Of a stretch of 64,000 nt of DNA, positions 48,939 to 59,515 are shown piece after piece. The first letter of the stretch is position 1, and every line of letters begins with the position of its first letter. Position numbers and translations under genes: made by a program. The DNA is from Tritrichomonas foetus. Lineage: Eukaryota > Parabasalia > Tritrichomonadida > Tritrichomonadidae. The stretch lies in the NCBI GenBank assembly GCA_001839685.1, contig MLAK01000634.1:23683-87682 (forward strand), in the 5' to 3' direction. The notes beneath the pieces are model-generated. The model had not been told where the DNA came from. It worked only from the letters and a program-made list of their open reading frames with translations, and ran no database searches.

Positions 48939-49472
48939 AAGCTTTTACACCAACAATGAGAAAGATGAAGAAATCTACAAATACAAAACAAACTCAAAAA
49001 CCTTTAACAGTACCAAAAATCGAAGATAATTCTACTTACACGCTTCTTTTAGCACCAAAGCATATCAGATATTTAGAAATTGAAAAGATTTCTATATTTG
49101 GTTCTCATGCTTGTGCCAATTGCAAGCATTTAGTTGATCTGAAATATAAAAATGAATTCTACATTGATGATTTAGATTTCAAAATTGAAGAAAAAGCCTT
49201 TTTCAATTGTCCTAAACTGATTTTCTTTCAAAAAACTGAAAAAGATCCAAAAACTTATGGTCCAGGCCGTTCAAAGCTATTGAAACAAGATAATTATGGA
49301 TTTATTTTTTATGGAATTCGAATTGACAACTTTGGAAATGTTTATGACTTTGATACTTACTCGAGATTTCCATATGACAAAAACAAAGGGAAATTATAGG
49401 GTGTCCGGTAATGTGATGTCACTAAGTATAATAAAGTCATTTCTAATAAGTCATTTTTTATTGATAAGTATT

Positions 49473-50241
49473 TCAAAATATGTAGTCTCCATTGGCATCA
49501 ATAACTTTTTTCAGTCTATTTTGCCATTCTGCAAAAACTGAAAACAAAGTTTCCGATGGAATTTCATTGAAAATTTGGACTATTGTTTGAATCAAATGGC
49601 TTGGTGATTCAAAAACAATTCCTTTAACTTTTTCTTTAATAGTTCCAAATAAAAAAAAGTCGCTAGGCGCCAAATCAGGTGAATATGCCGGATGTGNACC
49701 CTGGATTTTGAATAGTTGGGATTACTGAGTTTTCAGGAATCCATTGTGTATTGAAATCAGTCTTGGAATAAAACCAAGACTCATCTCCTGTTATTAAAAA
49801 GGTGAAATTAGTTTTTTGTTCTGCATTCAAAATTTTAAGAAGTTTTTTTGCCAATAAAACTCTATTGGCCTTTTGATTTTCTGTTAGAATATGTGGCACC
49901 CATCGAAGATGCACATGTTTATACATTAATTTTGATGTTAAACGATCATAAATTGTCGATTTTGGTTCACCTAAAACATTAGCAATATATCGACACGATG
50001 AATGTGGAAATTCGGTTAAAACATCTAAAATTTTCCAGTCAAGAATATCATAACTTTGGCACTTTTTCTCTTTTTTCACAGGCTGTGTGTTTTGACTTCT
50101 GTTCAGTTCTGCCATGACTCGGTAGATTTGTCTTTGAGACAAACATTTTTCTTTCAAGACACTCTTCATTTCTTCATATATTTCTTTGCCCCTTTTTCCT
50201 TCAAGCTGCAGAAAAGTTATGATTGAATGTTGATCAATCAT
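49473..50241 (-). pseudogene. Mariner transposase, internally deleted at an assembly N
   Basis: From the ATG at 50241 the frame gives the helix-turn-helix DNA-binding half (KGRGKEIYEEM-like, LSQRQIYRVMAEL, YIANVLGEPKSTIYDRL). It continues to the first catalytic Asp in ITGDESWFYSKTDF (about residues 151-164) and to PTIQNPG. At the N (49697) the frame changes and resumes at HPAYSPDLAPSDFFLFGTI, which carries the third catalytic Asp, ending at 49473. The block between, with the second Asp (HDNA in the family), about 90 codons, is absent. It is either a true internal deletion or sequence lost at a collapsed join. As written it cannot encode an active enzyme. Confidence 0.88.
49697..49697. other. 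Single-N join with missing transposase sequence
   Basis: Comparing the two flanking transposase blocks with the family shows about 90 codons missing at this one N. This shows that single Ns in this window can hide sizeable gaps. Confidence 0.7.
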
Positions 50242-50262
50242 TTTTTAATAAACGTGCATCGT

Positions 50263-50270
50263 GTACGTTT
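50263..50270 (-). promoter_or_regulatory. AAACGTAC motif in the mariner, before the transposase ATG
   Basis: Gene-sense AAACGTAC ends 21 bp before the transposase ATG. With AAACGTGC at 50250-50257 on the other strand it forms an imperfect palindrome. It matches the motif before the glutamylase and PP1 genes. Confidence 0.45.
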
Positions 50271-52366
50271 ATAAATTATTCTTTTTTTTTATGAAAAAGA
50301 TTCTTTATCTCTATTTTCAGTCAAGAGAAAAAAAAATTGTTTTCAAAATTTTTATGTTAACATTGCATAGTTTATTATTTATAAATATAATGTATTGATT
50401 TCACTTCTAATGTGGGTAGTGACATCACGCCTCCGGACACCCTATACATTCAGATTTTTATATTCCAAACACAGTGAATGGTATTTCAGTCAAATCTTTT
50501 AATTTGAAGAGGAAAATAGAAGATAACATTTACGTAAACTTTTCAAATTGTGACTCAATTTCACTTTCAAGCTACTTCATCATAAACAAAATCCATATTG
50601 AAAGGGAAAAAACTTATAAATCAAATTCTTCCTTAAACAATCCAATAAACTATGCAAGAAGTAACAGAAATAGTTCAAATGTTAATTCATTTAATGGTGA
50701 AAAGCGAAAAAGAAGTGGGAATGTAATGAAACCAATGAAAACTGAATTACAAGCATTTTTTAGCTCTTTTAATGAGAATTATGTTTGTGTGAGAGATAAA
50801 GTGAAGATTATTGGGTTTAATATTGAATATGGAGATATCTTGAAAATAGATGCTCAAAAAGAATTCGAACCAGTTTTTAGAAACCATTCAAAAGTTGATT
50901 TGATTTTTGATCCAAATAGATTGTATACTTTAGGTTTGCTATCATTGAAAAACATAAAAATCAAAAATTTACATTTATGCGGATCAAATGAAAATGTGAT
51001 CTCTTTATTAAAATTATCAAATGACTGTAAAAGAATTATTATTAATGAAATTGAGATTCAAAGTGCAAAAATTAATAAAGAGAAATATAAAATCCATGAA
51101 TCTGCATTTATCAATGAAAATAATGAACTGAAATATTTTTCGAGATTTCATCCAATCGATACATTTATTGTTCCATATTATGTTGAAAAAATTTGCTCGT
51201 TCAGCTTTTATAAAGCTCCAATTAATACGATTTGTTTCGAGACTTCCCCAGAAATCCAAATAATTGAAAATTATGCATTCAGCAAATCTCAAATAAAAAT
51301 TTTAGACTTCCAAAATTTGAGAAAAAGCACTTCAGAAATCATTAAAGAAAATCAAATTCTTGAAAATTGTCAAAATTTAAACATAGTAAAATTACCTTCA
51401 ATTATTTACAGGAAAGATTCTTTTTTAGCTCCAAGTTCACCTACACGAGTCGTGACTTCTAATACTATTTCAACTTATATCAGAAAACGACCACGTTTTA
51501 TTGCTTATTTGGATGAAGTTACTATTAATGATGTAAAATATCAAATTAATGAATATCAAAACACAAAAAATCGATTACTATCAAATTTAATAAATGAGGC
51601 AAATAATAGAAAAATTAGACTCTTAAAGTCTATTCCAGAAAATTATATCCCTGTTGCGGTAAATGGTGACCTCCAAGAAATCTACTTTCATCCTTGCTTA
51701 AATCGCGGCTATCAAAAACCTTGGGATTCTTACATATTGTATGAAAAAGTTAGACCATTTAATTTATCACAAATTGATTTAATTTCTAAACTTTCACCAA
51801 CGAAAAAAGTGTGTATTGCGTTAGAAATTCTAAAAGGTCTTGAATTTATTCATGATTTGGGTGTTTATCATCAAAATTTGAATCCATCTAATATTTTACT
51901 AACTCAAAACTTCCATGTGAAAATTTCACGCATCAGTGAATCATTCAACTGTTTTTCGTTCTTTACTGATGGAATCGAGAAGGCTTATTTTGTTTATCCT
52001 GAACTCGTGAGAAGTGAAATCAGCTTCAACTATAGAGCAGATGTTTATTCATTTGGTTTAATTTTATACTATCTTGCTAATAACAAAAATTTGGATCTTT
52101 CGATTGAAGAAAAATTTTCTGCTAAAATACCTCATAAAACTAAAAATCATGGATGTTTGGCTGAATGGGCTTGGAAATTGATCATTAAATGTTTAAAATC
52201 AAAATATAGTATTTCAAATATTTTAAATTCATTTAAATCAAATGATTATCAAATGTTCAATGACATGAGTGTTGATCAAAACTTAATAGAACTAAGATTA
52301 ATCGAAATTGATGACAAGCTTTTGGAAAACGCTTCTCAACGTGTTTCTATGAAAGTTGAACACTAA

Positions 52367-52815
52367 CTTATTGTGATATTTTTTATCATATTGTTTACTT
52401 AATAAATTAAATAATGAAAATATTTCCGAATATTTTCTATTTTATTTTCACATTCTTTATTTGTTTGATTGAATTATTGAATCAAAATTTCATTTTTCTT
52501 GATTTTTTGATTTATTGATCCTTGGGGGTATTCAATGAATGGTATTATCATTTCCAAAATTTTTTTTCTTTTCCAAAATATCTGCATTCATTCAAAATAA
52601 ATGTTTTAGCCATTCAGAAATACCAAAATTCATGTAATTATTTGATAATGAGATAGTGATTTACAAATTGTCCGAAATATTCGAGGTTTGTGAAAATTTG
52701 TAATAAAGTAATTATTCAAAATACTAATACAATCATGGAGTGAATATTGAATTTTGTGTAATTGTCAAATATTCAAAGAATGAATTTGAATGTAGAGTAT
52801 TAGAAAGAAGTTCAA
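52367..52815. other. Intergenic region, 0.45 kb
   Basis: AT-rich DNA between two plus-strand genes. I see no RNA gene, repeat or copy of the AAACGG-type motif. Confidence 0.6.
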
Positions 52816-54165
52816 ATGGAATCACGTTTTTCATCAAAAAATAAGGACTACAATACAATCTTCAAGCCCAAAAGGAAAGGAACGGATTTAGAATATCAAA
52901 AATCACCCAATAACCCATCAATCTCACTTTTTTCATGTGCAATGATTTTATTGAATGCAAACTTTGGAACAGATCCTTATTTTGTTGGAGGAGGGTTTAT
53001 TAATGGATTTTACTATAATCTTTTTGCTTTAATAATATGTTATATCATTACTATCATTTCATTTTTAGTTGTTGTTAAATGTTGGATTCATGGTTGTACT
53101 TTTTCGTTTAGAACTATTTGGGAATATTGTATTTCAAAAAATCACTTTTGTTGGATTCCTGAACTCTCTATTGTACTCAGTATTTTTTATTTGACTATGT
53201 TTTATTACTCAGATTCATATATCACATTGGCAAATATTATAGTTTATTTCCAAGATTCAGATACTTTACCTGATATCCTACAATCAAGATGGATTATAAC
53301 ATATGCTGTTACAAGTGTTCTGTGTCTCCCGGCTATATTTATTAAAGAGATTCATCAGTTTTTAATTATTTCCATAATAAGTAATATAGCTTTGGTTATC
53401 CCCTTCTTCATAATGATTTACCATTTTGTTCACTTGTATGAACGATTCCCAGATTTTTCAATCGAAAGTAATATTGTATATAAAGCTTCTAATCCAGTGG
53501 ATACTCTTAATTTCGTTCTTTATATAGCAGCAATTGTTGGAAATCATCCTGTTATTGAGTATGTAGTTCAAGTTATGAATAATCCTACATATAATAGAGT
53601 TAAAGGTACATTTTTCGTATCGAATATTATTGGATTCTTAATCAATTTAATTGTTGGATTAGTGTCGGTTTTCATGTTTATGCCATCATCATACTATGAT
53701 AATATTTATCTTATGTTTGATGAAGATTCTTATTATCGCTATGACACTTTAATAATTACAGGGAAGATATTTTTATATATTAGATCAGTTTGTACACTAG
53801 TTGTTATGGTTTGGATTGGTTCTCGCCACCTTGCACAAATGTTTGATTCTCAGTGGGAATATTCCAACTGGCCAACATATAGATGGATTCCTCAAACACT
53901 AGCTACCTTATGCTTTATACTTTTAAATGCATCTGGTGATTACATGAATGGTACTATTATTACATTTTCAGAAACTATTGGGATGATTGGGTTCATGATG
54001 AATCAATTTATTCTTCCAGGATTATTTTATATGCGAATGAATAGAAAAGAAATGATATTTCGTGATCCATGGTGGTATTTATCTGTATTTCTATTATTTT
54101 TTGGAGTTATAATAACAATTGCTAGTTTTTTTAGTCAACTTCTCACCAAAGTAGGAGATGGTTGA
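52816..54165 (+). CDS. Amino acid transporter, AAAP/SLC38-36 family
   Basis: A 449-residue multi-span membrane protein with a soluble N-terminus of about 40 residues and roughly eleven hydrophobic helices. The first helix contains SLFSCAMILLNANFGTDPYF, the position of the unwound GxG-type helix 1 of the amino acid/auxin permease fold. Later helices include YAVTSVLCLPAIF and LNFVLYIAAIVGNHPVIEYV. The final helices end near the C-terminus (VFLLFFGVIITIASFF). Members move neutral or cationic amino acids with protons or sodium across plasma or lysosomal membranes. Trichomonads depend on amino acid uptake and have many paralogues. Substrate and direction are not predictable from sequence. Confidence 0.8.
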   Translation: MESRFSSKNKDYNTIFKPKRKGTDLEYQKSPNNPSISLFSCAMILLNANFGTDPYFVGGGFINGFYYNLFALIICYIITIISFLVVVKCWIHGCTFSFRTIWEYCISKNHFCWIPELSIVLSIFYLTMFYYSDSYITLANIIVYFQDSDTLPDILQSRWIITYAVTSVLCLPAIFIKEIHQFLIISIISNIALVIPFFIMIYHFVHLYERFPDFSIESNIVYKASNPVDTLNFVLYIAAIVGNHPVIEYVVQVMNNPTYNRVKGTFFVSNIIGFLINLIVGLVSVFMFMPSSYYDNIYLMFDEDSYYRYDTLIITGKIFLYIRSVCTLVVMVWIGSRHLAQMFDSQWEYSNWPTYRWIPQTLATLCFILLNASGDYMNGTIITFSETIGMIGFMMNQFILPGLFYMRMNRKEMIFRDPWWYLSVFLLFFGVIITIASFFSQLLTKVGDG

Positions 54166-54358
54166 CAGAGTATTGATTGATGTTCATCTTCGAAAGTCGA
54201 ATGAAATAATCGAAATATAGTATTTTCACATTCTAAATTTATTATATAATAAGTTCAAATTCGCTTTTCTAAAATTAAATAAGAAGAAAAAATGTTTAGT
54301 GATTTTTTTACTTACATAAATTGAATTTAATATTCGATCATTATCAATTTTTATTCAA

Positions 54359-56893
54359 CTAAAAAGCATTATCTCTCATACTTTTTGGATTTTGTAGCAT
54401 ATTGTAAACAAATTGATCCCTTTCAAAATTAATTTTATCTAGAATAAATTCATTTTTTTGGAATTGTAGATCGATCATATATAAATTGCTAATAATTTTT
54501 GAATCATCATCTAGACCACCATGTATCCATATTGTTTTATCGTTTTGAGCAATTGCAAATTTTGATGATGCCAAAATTGGTGCGCCCTCAAATTGTGGAA
54601 CTAGCCAGGTCATATCATTTAAATCAAAACAAAATGTAATAGTTTCATCTGTTCCACCAAAGACTAAAGCATAGTCATTTACTCTTACACATGAGTGGTG
54701 GACTCTTGAGGCAGGAGATATTCGCCGATGCTTCACAACATCACAAATTTCTCCAAAGTTTTTGATAAAGAACATGTAATCATTAATTGTGACTTTGCCT
54801 GCTTTTTTAGATTGTCCTCCAATAATCAACCCGCCGTTTGATATTTTGGGGATTGGAAGAAAAGAGTGGAAATTTAAAGATTTTATTTTCAATCCTTTTT
54901 TCAATTTTGTTCTTTCCCATTTCATTTCTTTGAAATAAAATTTATATGAGTGATATTCATCGATTCCTCCAGTTATGAAAATAATATCTTCATTAATTTG
55001 AGACATGGAATATCCATGACCTGGTGGTGGAATATTTTCATCATCTTTTTCATGAGAATTTTTATCATTATTTTTCGGGGAGATCTTTTTCCATTCGTTG
55101 GAATCAATATAAAATAGCCACATATCATTAAAACTTTGAGAATTATTTCGTCCACCAAAAATGCATAATGTATTGCTTACGCTTAAATATATCATGCATG
55201 AATCATATCTAACTTGTGGATCTGACTCTTCATCATGATCTCTCACAAATACTTTTCCAGTTTTAACACTAATTTTACGAAGTTCACTTTTTACGTTTCC
55301 TTGCATGTCTTTGCCACCAAACATCCACAAAAACTCTTTCACATAAACCATTGAGTGACCTTCAAGTTCAATTTTTTTAGAGGGCTTTATTTCTTGAGAT
55401 GAAAGCTTGATTTGATCCCTCATTCCTTTTTGATAATTAATAGATAGATTTCGGAAGCATTTTAGGCATTCATCACGTTTATCAACAGTTTCAAATGAAT
55501 ATATTTTAGCAAGCGATTCATCATTTCTAATAAAAACTGATCTTTCCGAATATTTGCACATTTCGTAATTATTATAATTTACTCTTTCTTTCAATGTATA
55601 GTTTTGACATATCCAACATTCATCAGAAAAGATTATAATCAGCATTCTCTCGAGATTGCTCTTAATAACGCTAGAAGCTTCAAATTGACCAATTAAAATT
55701 CTATTAGGCTGAATTAATTTTACTTTTTTGTCAAATTTCTTTTCAAGTTTTAATAATTCTTGTCGGGAAATTGATTTTGATATATCAGTTTCCAATGAAT
55801 CTAGTGTTATTTTAGTCAATTGCATTGCTTCAACTAGATTTTCGCGATCTGGATGCTTTTCCGGTGTATTTTTTGTGATCTCTTTGAGTAATATCATGTA
55901 TCTGGGACCTCGTTGGACAGGAATAATTAATATAGAATCAAATAGTAATCCATGAGCATATTCACTATTAACAAACTCTTGAAAGATTTTGGCATATTCT
56001 TTAGATGACATTGCATTCGTGATCTTACCAATGATCATATTATAAAGAGAAACATATTGATGATATACTTTTAAGAATGGAATGTATTTCGAAAACCATT
56101 TTCCAATTGGAGTCATAAAATCAATTTCCATATGACGCAAATCATCGCATATTTCTCTATGGAGGTTTGTGATAATATTAGCTGCTTTTAAAAGAGAATC
56201 TTTCTCTGATTGTGATAAAAAGTTAGTTTTTTGTAAAATAGATCCAACATTAGTCTCAAATCCAGATAATGTATTATAGTAATTAATCTCAGTTGTTTTA
56301 AATTCTTCTGTAGCTTTTGTTCTGATGATAATAAGTTTCTTAATACTGGACGATGGAAAAAAGGAGATGAAGAAATGACCTATCAAAAAATCATTGAAAA
56401 AATGCTTCCTATCCTTTGGTTCTTCGTATGTCTCTCCAAATCTAGAATATGCACAAAACATATTCTTTTCACATTGATGAATTCTTCGTAAATAATGAAT
56501 CAAGTTTCGAATATTAAAATCTTTGAATGGAAAATAAAACTTTGTCTTATAAAGAAGTTCACCATGAATTGATACAACTGGAATGCATACAAATATCATG
56601 CCATTTGGATTGATTTGTGAAACTCGAATATAAAAAGATGGATTTTGTTGAAAAGAAGGTAAAAAACATAATTCTGGACATAGTTGACATGGCAATATTT
56701 TATCAGGGACAGAAATTGTTGATCCAGTGAATGATACAATTTCTAGAAACAATTCACCTTGATATTTTTTTTGTTCTTTGGTATACTCAATAATTCTTGT
56801 TGTACTATGACCAACAATATCAATGGCTGGTACTCTGAATGTTGAATTTTCTGGAACAAAGTTGATTTCGATAAGAGGGAATTTATCAGCCAT
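54359..56893 (-). CDS. RhoGEF (DH-PH) with C-terminal Kelch repeats
   Basis: An 844-residue protein. The N-terminal 200 residues are uncharacterised. A Dbl-homology domain (about 205-385) shows the conserved third helix IIPVQRGPRYMILLKEITKN (about 319-338). A PH-like domain follows (about 395-490, from NRILIGQFEASSV). The C-terminal 340 residues hold at least five Kelch blades with the double-Gly signature: LWMFGGKDM, LCIFGGRNNS, IIFITGGIDE, ALVFGGTDE and IWIHGGLDDD. It should activate a Rho/Rac GTPase at membranes and so steer actin, while the Kelch propeller binds a partner. DH-Kelch fusions are rare in animals but occur in protists such as amoebae. The gene converges with the transporter, with about 190 bp between stops. 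Confidence 0.85.
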   Translation of the reverse strand: MADKFPLIEINFVPENSTFRVPAIDIVGHSTTRIIEYTKEQKKYQGELFLEIVSFTGSTISVPDKILPCQLCPELCFLPSFQQNPSFYIRVSQINPNGMIFVCIPVVSIHGELLYKTKFYFPFKDFNIRNLIHYLRRIHQCEKNMFCAYSRFGETYEEPKDRKHFFNDFLIGHFFISFFPSSSIKKLIIIRTKATEEFKTTEINYYNTLSGFETNVGSILQKTNFLSQSEKDSLLKAANIITNLHREICDDLRHMEIDFMTPIGKWFSKYIPFLKVYHQYVSLYNMIIGKITNAMSSKEYAKIFQEFVNSEYAHGLLFDSILIIPVQRGPRYMILLKEITKNTPEKHPDRENLVEAMQLTKITLDSLETDISKSISRQELLKLEKKFDKKVKLIQPNRILIGQFEASSVIKSNLERMLIIIFSDECWICQNYTLKERVNYNNYEMCKYSERSVFIRNDESLAKIYSFETVDKRDECLKCFRNLSINYQKGMRDQIKLSSQEIKPSKKIELEGHSMVYVKEFLWMFGGKDMQGNVKSELRKISVKTGKVFVRDHDEESDPQVRYDSCMIYLSVSNTLCIFGGRNNSQSFNDMWLFYIDSNEWKKISPKNNDKNSHEKDDENIPPPGHGYSMSQINEDIIFITGGIDEYHSYKFYFKEMKWERTKLKKGLKIKSLNFHSFLPIPKISNGGLIIGGQSKKAGKVTINDYMFFIKNFGEICDVVKHRRISPASRVHHSCVRVNDYALVFGGTDETITFCFDLNDMTWLVPQFEGAPILASSKFAIAQNDKTIWIHGGLDDDSKIISNLYMIDLQFQKNEFILDKINFERDQFVYNMLQNPKSMRDNAF

Positions 56894-57043
56894 TTTTCTG
56901 ACATTATGATCGAGAAAGATAGAAAATTTTACCGATAAAATATTTGAATTTATTCATTTTTGTGAAGAGTTTGATGTTTGATAATAATAACAAAATAGAA
57001 AACGTATTTTAATGTTTATTTGATGCTTTTTAGAATCTGAATA

Positions 57044-57895
57044 TCAATATCCTGATATCCATGATTTCTTTTTCATGTCATTAATCTCTTTTTCATGTGC
57101 TATATTCATTACTTTCCGAGCTACATCCATATAAATTTCATTAATATCATCCTTAGACATATGAATCCATTGTTCTGCCAATGCAACTTGAGCTCTTCCT
57201 GAATCAAGGAAAATAGATATTGCCATATTTTCTGCCACTAATTTTTCTGCAGTTGTTTGAAATCCCCAAATGGAAATATTCGCTTTAATAACTTTGGCGC
57301 ATAAAGTCATTTTACCTTTATAGTTTTTAATCCATTCAGGTGGTTTCATAAAATCATAATTTTCTGTTTGGTAACAATGCAAAGTGTGAATTCCAGCTTC
57401 TTCAAAAGAAAATCCATCAAGATTCCATTCTTCTCTTTCAGGTTTTGGATCTGTTTGCAAGATATCAATGTATCTTATTTCTCTGATATTTAATTCATCA
57501 TCTGTCAAATCACATGGATTTGAATTAATTGTTTCAAGATTAATAAATTCATGTTGTCGTGTCTTTATGTCAACTTTGAAACTATCTCCAAGAAAATCAA
57601 CAATAAAGCGACTCCAACATCGTGGATAACTCGTCCAGGATTCCTCACGAAAATCAGATAAAGATTTTGGAACTAACCATTTCATAGCACTTGGTATTCG
57701 ATTATAGCAATGGTAAACATGTGATGAATAATAAACAGTTCCTTCTTCATCATCATATATTTTGTCATTCAAGAGTTCAACGTTTTCTCCTTCTGATGCA
57801 CCAATTTCCATTCTTCTAGTATACATATATGTATCTGCGAGAGGATAATAATCTATTGCAAAAGGTAGAATAATTCGGTATTCAATAAGTCTCAT
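57044..57895 (-). CDS. Phosphatidylinositol transfer protein (PITP, START-like fold)
   Basis: A complete 283-residue class I PITP. It opens with the diagnostic EYRIILPFAIDYYPLADTYM (residues 4-23), the family's first beta strand. It continues with YSSHVYHCYNRIPSAMKWLVP (about 55-75), ESWTSYPRC (about 85-93, equal to the WNAYPYC motif), YKGKMTLCAKVIKANISIWG (about 189-208) and a C-terminal lid helix around FLDSGRAQVALAEQWIHM. These proteins exchange phosphatidylinositol and phosphatidylcholine between membranes and feed phosphoinositide signalling. Length is close to human PITP alpha (about 270 residues). The cytosolic protein lacks membrane or signal segments. It lies upstream of, and on the same strand as, the RhoGEF gene, a link that is probably coincidental. 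Confidence 0.92.
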   Translation of the reverse strand: MRLIEYRIILPFAIDYYPLADTYMYTRRMEIGASEGENVELLNDKIYDDEEGTVYYSSHVYHCYNRIPSAMKWLVPKSLSDFREESWTSYPRCWSRFIVDFLGDSFKVDIKTRQHEFINLETINSNPCDLTDDELNIREIRYIDILQTDPKPEREEWNLDGFSFEEAGIHTLHCYQTENYDFMKPPEWIKNYKGKMTLCAKVIKANISIWGFQTTAEKLVAENMAISIFLDSGRAQVALAEQWIHMSKDDINEIYMDVARKVMNIAHEKEINDMKKKSWISGY

Positions 57896-59515
57896 TCGTG
57901 ATGTGAAATCAGATTTTTTTCAAAAGTTTGATATTATTTTTTGAATCTCGATGATCACTATTGATCTTCAAAAAGAAATTTTCAAGCAGTATTTGTCCAT
58001 ATATTTGATTAATAGGCCATTTATCATTTGAATAAATTGAGATTGATCACATTTCATAAACCGATTTATTTCGATGAGTGGTCAGTTTTATTCGAAATTC
58101 AAATTTCAGAGATGATGCTATTCATGAAGATTAATTTTATTTCACACAGAAAAAAGGAAACAAATAAATACAAATTTAATATGTGAAATAATCTGATCTT
58201 CCAATTAAATTCATGGATAATTGCTAAAATTAATTCGCTGTATATGTTAAAATAAAATATGAAATTAAATATATCTGATGTAATTCCTTCTTATATCAAT
58301 ATGAAAATAAATTTATTTTCCAGTTTTGATTTTATGTCAATTCATTAGGTGAAAATTCTTAACATATCAGTATTCATATATATTTACCTTAAAAATAGTT
58401 CAATACATTAAAAATCATTTGAAGAAATTATTCATCAAAATATAGAATAATGAATTTTAAAAGATATCTATATATTAATTTATATTTATGAATTCTTAAA
58501 ATGTATTCAATGCGGCTTGTTTCTGATCTGACTAATCCATGATTTCCGATCACAACTAATTAACGAATATGTCATTCGAAATCTGACCGACAAAACTATG
58601 AAATAGCCTACCTGTTGGTTTAAAATGATTAAAATGTTGATGAACAAAAGTATTGTAATCATCCAATTTTCAAATCAGATTCTCTTTGAAAATTTATGTT
58701 AATTTTTATATGAAGATTCTCGAAATATTGTTTTTGATAAAAGTTTTAACTTTTCCTTTCATAGGCTTTTTCGAGATTTTGACAAGCGAAAATGAAGAAT
58801 TCCTTTTAGCAGAATCTTAATCTATACAATTTACAATTGCATTTGGTTATTTCCATTATGATGAGAATTATGTCCTTAAATCCGCTAATAAATTGACTGA
58901 TAATCAAGTTTTTGTATTTCAATGGATTACCACTTTTTCAATGAATTAATCCAGAATCGATTCAATTTCAGTTAAAATAGGAGTAAACTTGAACCGATGA
59001 ATTTTTTATTTCCTATGATAAATGTTTTCTGACATTAAGAGTACTTTTCGCGTGAATTTTTTTTTACAATGATAAAATTTAGTGTTCACTTTTTCTGAGT
59101 ATTCTGGACCATTTTCAGAGAATTTATTCTTGATTGTAATTCAATCTCAATGTTTCGAATAAATTCTTTGAAAAAGTAGACCATTTCGTAGATTTTTTGA
59201 TACAGTCTGATTTTTGAGATAATGAATTGCATGATTTCAATTGAAGAAGAGAAATTATTCTCATGAACGAAATCTCATGAATCATGTTTAAGAATGGTTA
59301 ATTGTATAAACAGATCCCTAATTGTATTTAAAAGACAACTTAAAATTTTATAACTAACAAATTAAAAGAAAAAGTTAATAACTGCCTCAAATAATTGAAT
59401 ACATTGAAAGAATTCATATAAAAATAAGAAATTAAAAATTCTACATTGAAATCAGAACACTTCAACATACAAAAATAATTTATTCAATCGGCTCTACTCT
59501 CAATTAATTAAATTC
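57896..59515. other. Intergenic region, 1.6 kb, no gene seen
   Basis: Long AT-rich spacer between divergent genes. I find only chance-length frames and no RNA, repeat array or clear motif. A CTACTCTCAATT stretch close to 59496 may form part of an initiator before the next gene, as TCA-type initiators are common in trichomonads. Confidence 0.5.

Larger units (their letters stand above)
49397..50444 (-). mobile_element. Mariner-family DNA transposon, 1,048 bp, inserted in the BspA-like gene
   Basis: Terminal inverted repeats of 28 bp (49397-49424 and 50417-50444) match at 24 positions, with outer TAGGGTGTCCGG and inner GTGATGTCACTA blocks identical. TA target duplications flank it at 49395-49396 and 50445-50446. 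The minus strand encodes a mariner transposase. With a typical mariner of about 1.3 kb, roughly 270 bp are missing at the single N (49697). The high repeat identity and the clean duplication suggest a fairly recent insertion. T. vaginalis is known to carry mariner elements (Tvmar). Confidence 0.93.
48051..52366 (+). pseudogene. BspA-like LRR protein with C-terminal pseudokinase, split by a mariner insertion
   Basis: The first ATG in frame is 48051 (MGKKATPNVV). BspA-type leucine-rich repeats follow (SITIPESIQ, VVSIGKKAFANSQV, HLEVPDSLTTLE), then a 16-residue tandem repeat TCSETNSQACARIRAP broken by a 300-N gap. Further LRR-like sequence runs to 49396. The mariner at 49397-50444 interrupts it. 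Coding resumes at 50447 with HSDFYIPNTVNGISVKSF, an obvious LRR continuation in the matching frame. More LRRs and a C-terminal kinase-like domain follow (about 51690-52240). HRDLKPxN is HQNLNPSN, DFG is absent (KISRIS), and ADVYSFG is kept, so it should not catalyse phosphotransfer. No signal peptide is seen. LRR-kinase fusions of the TKL type occur in trichomonads. The gap frame is unresolved. Confidence 0.75.

Noticed and set aside
50474..50476. GTG start for a separate gene after the mariner
   Set aside because: The same frame extends back to the transposon boundary with LRR sequence, so it is the continuation of the split gene.
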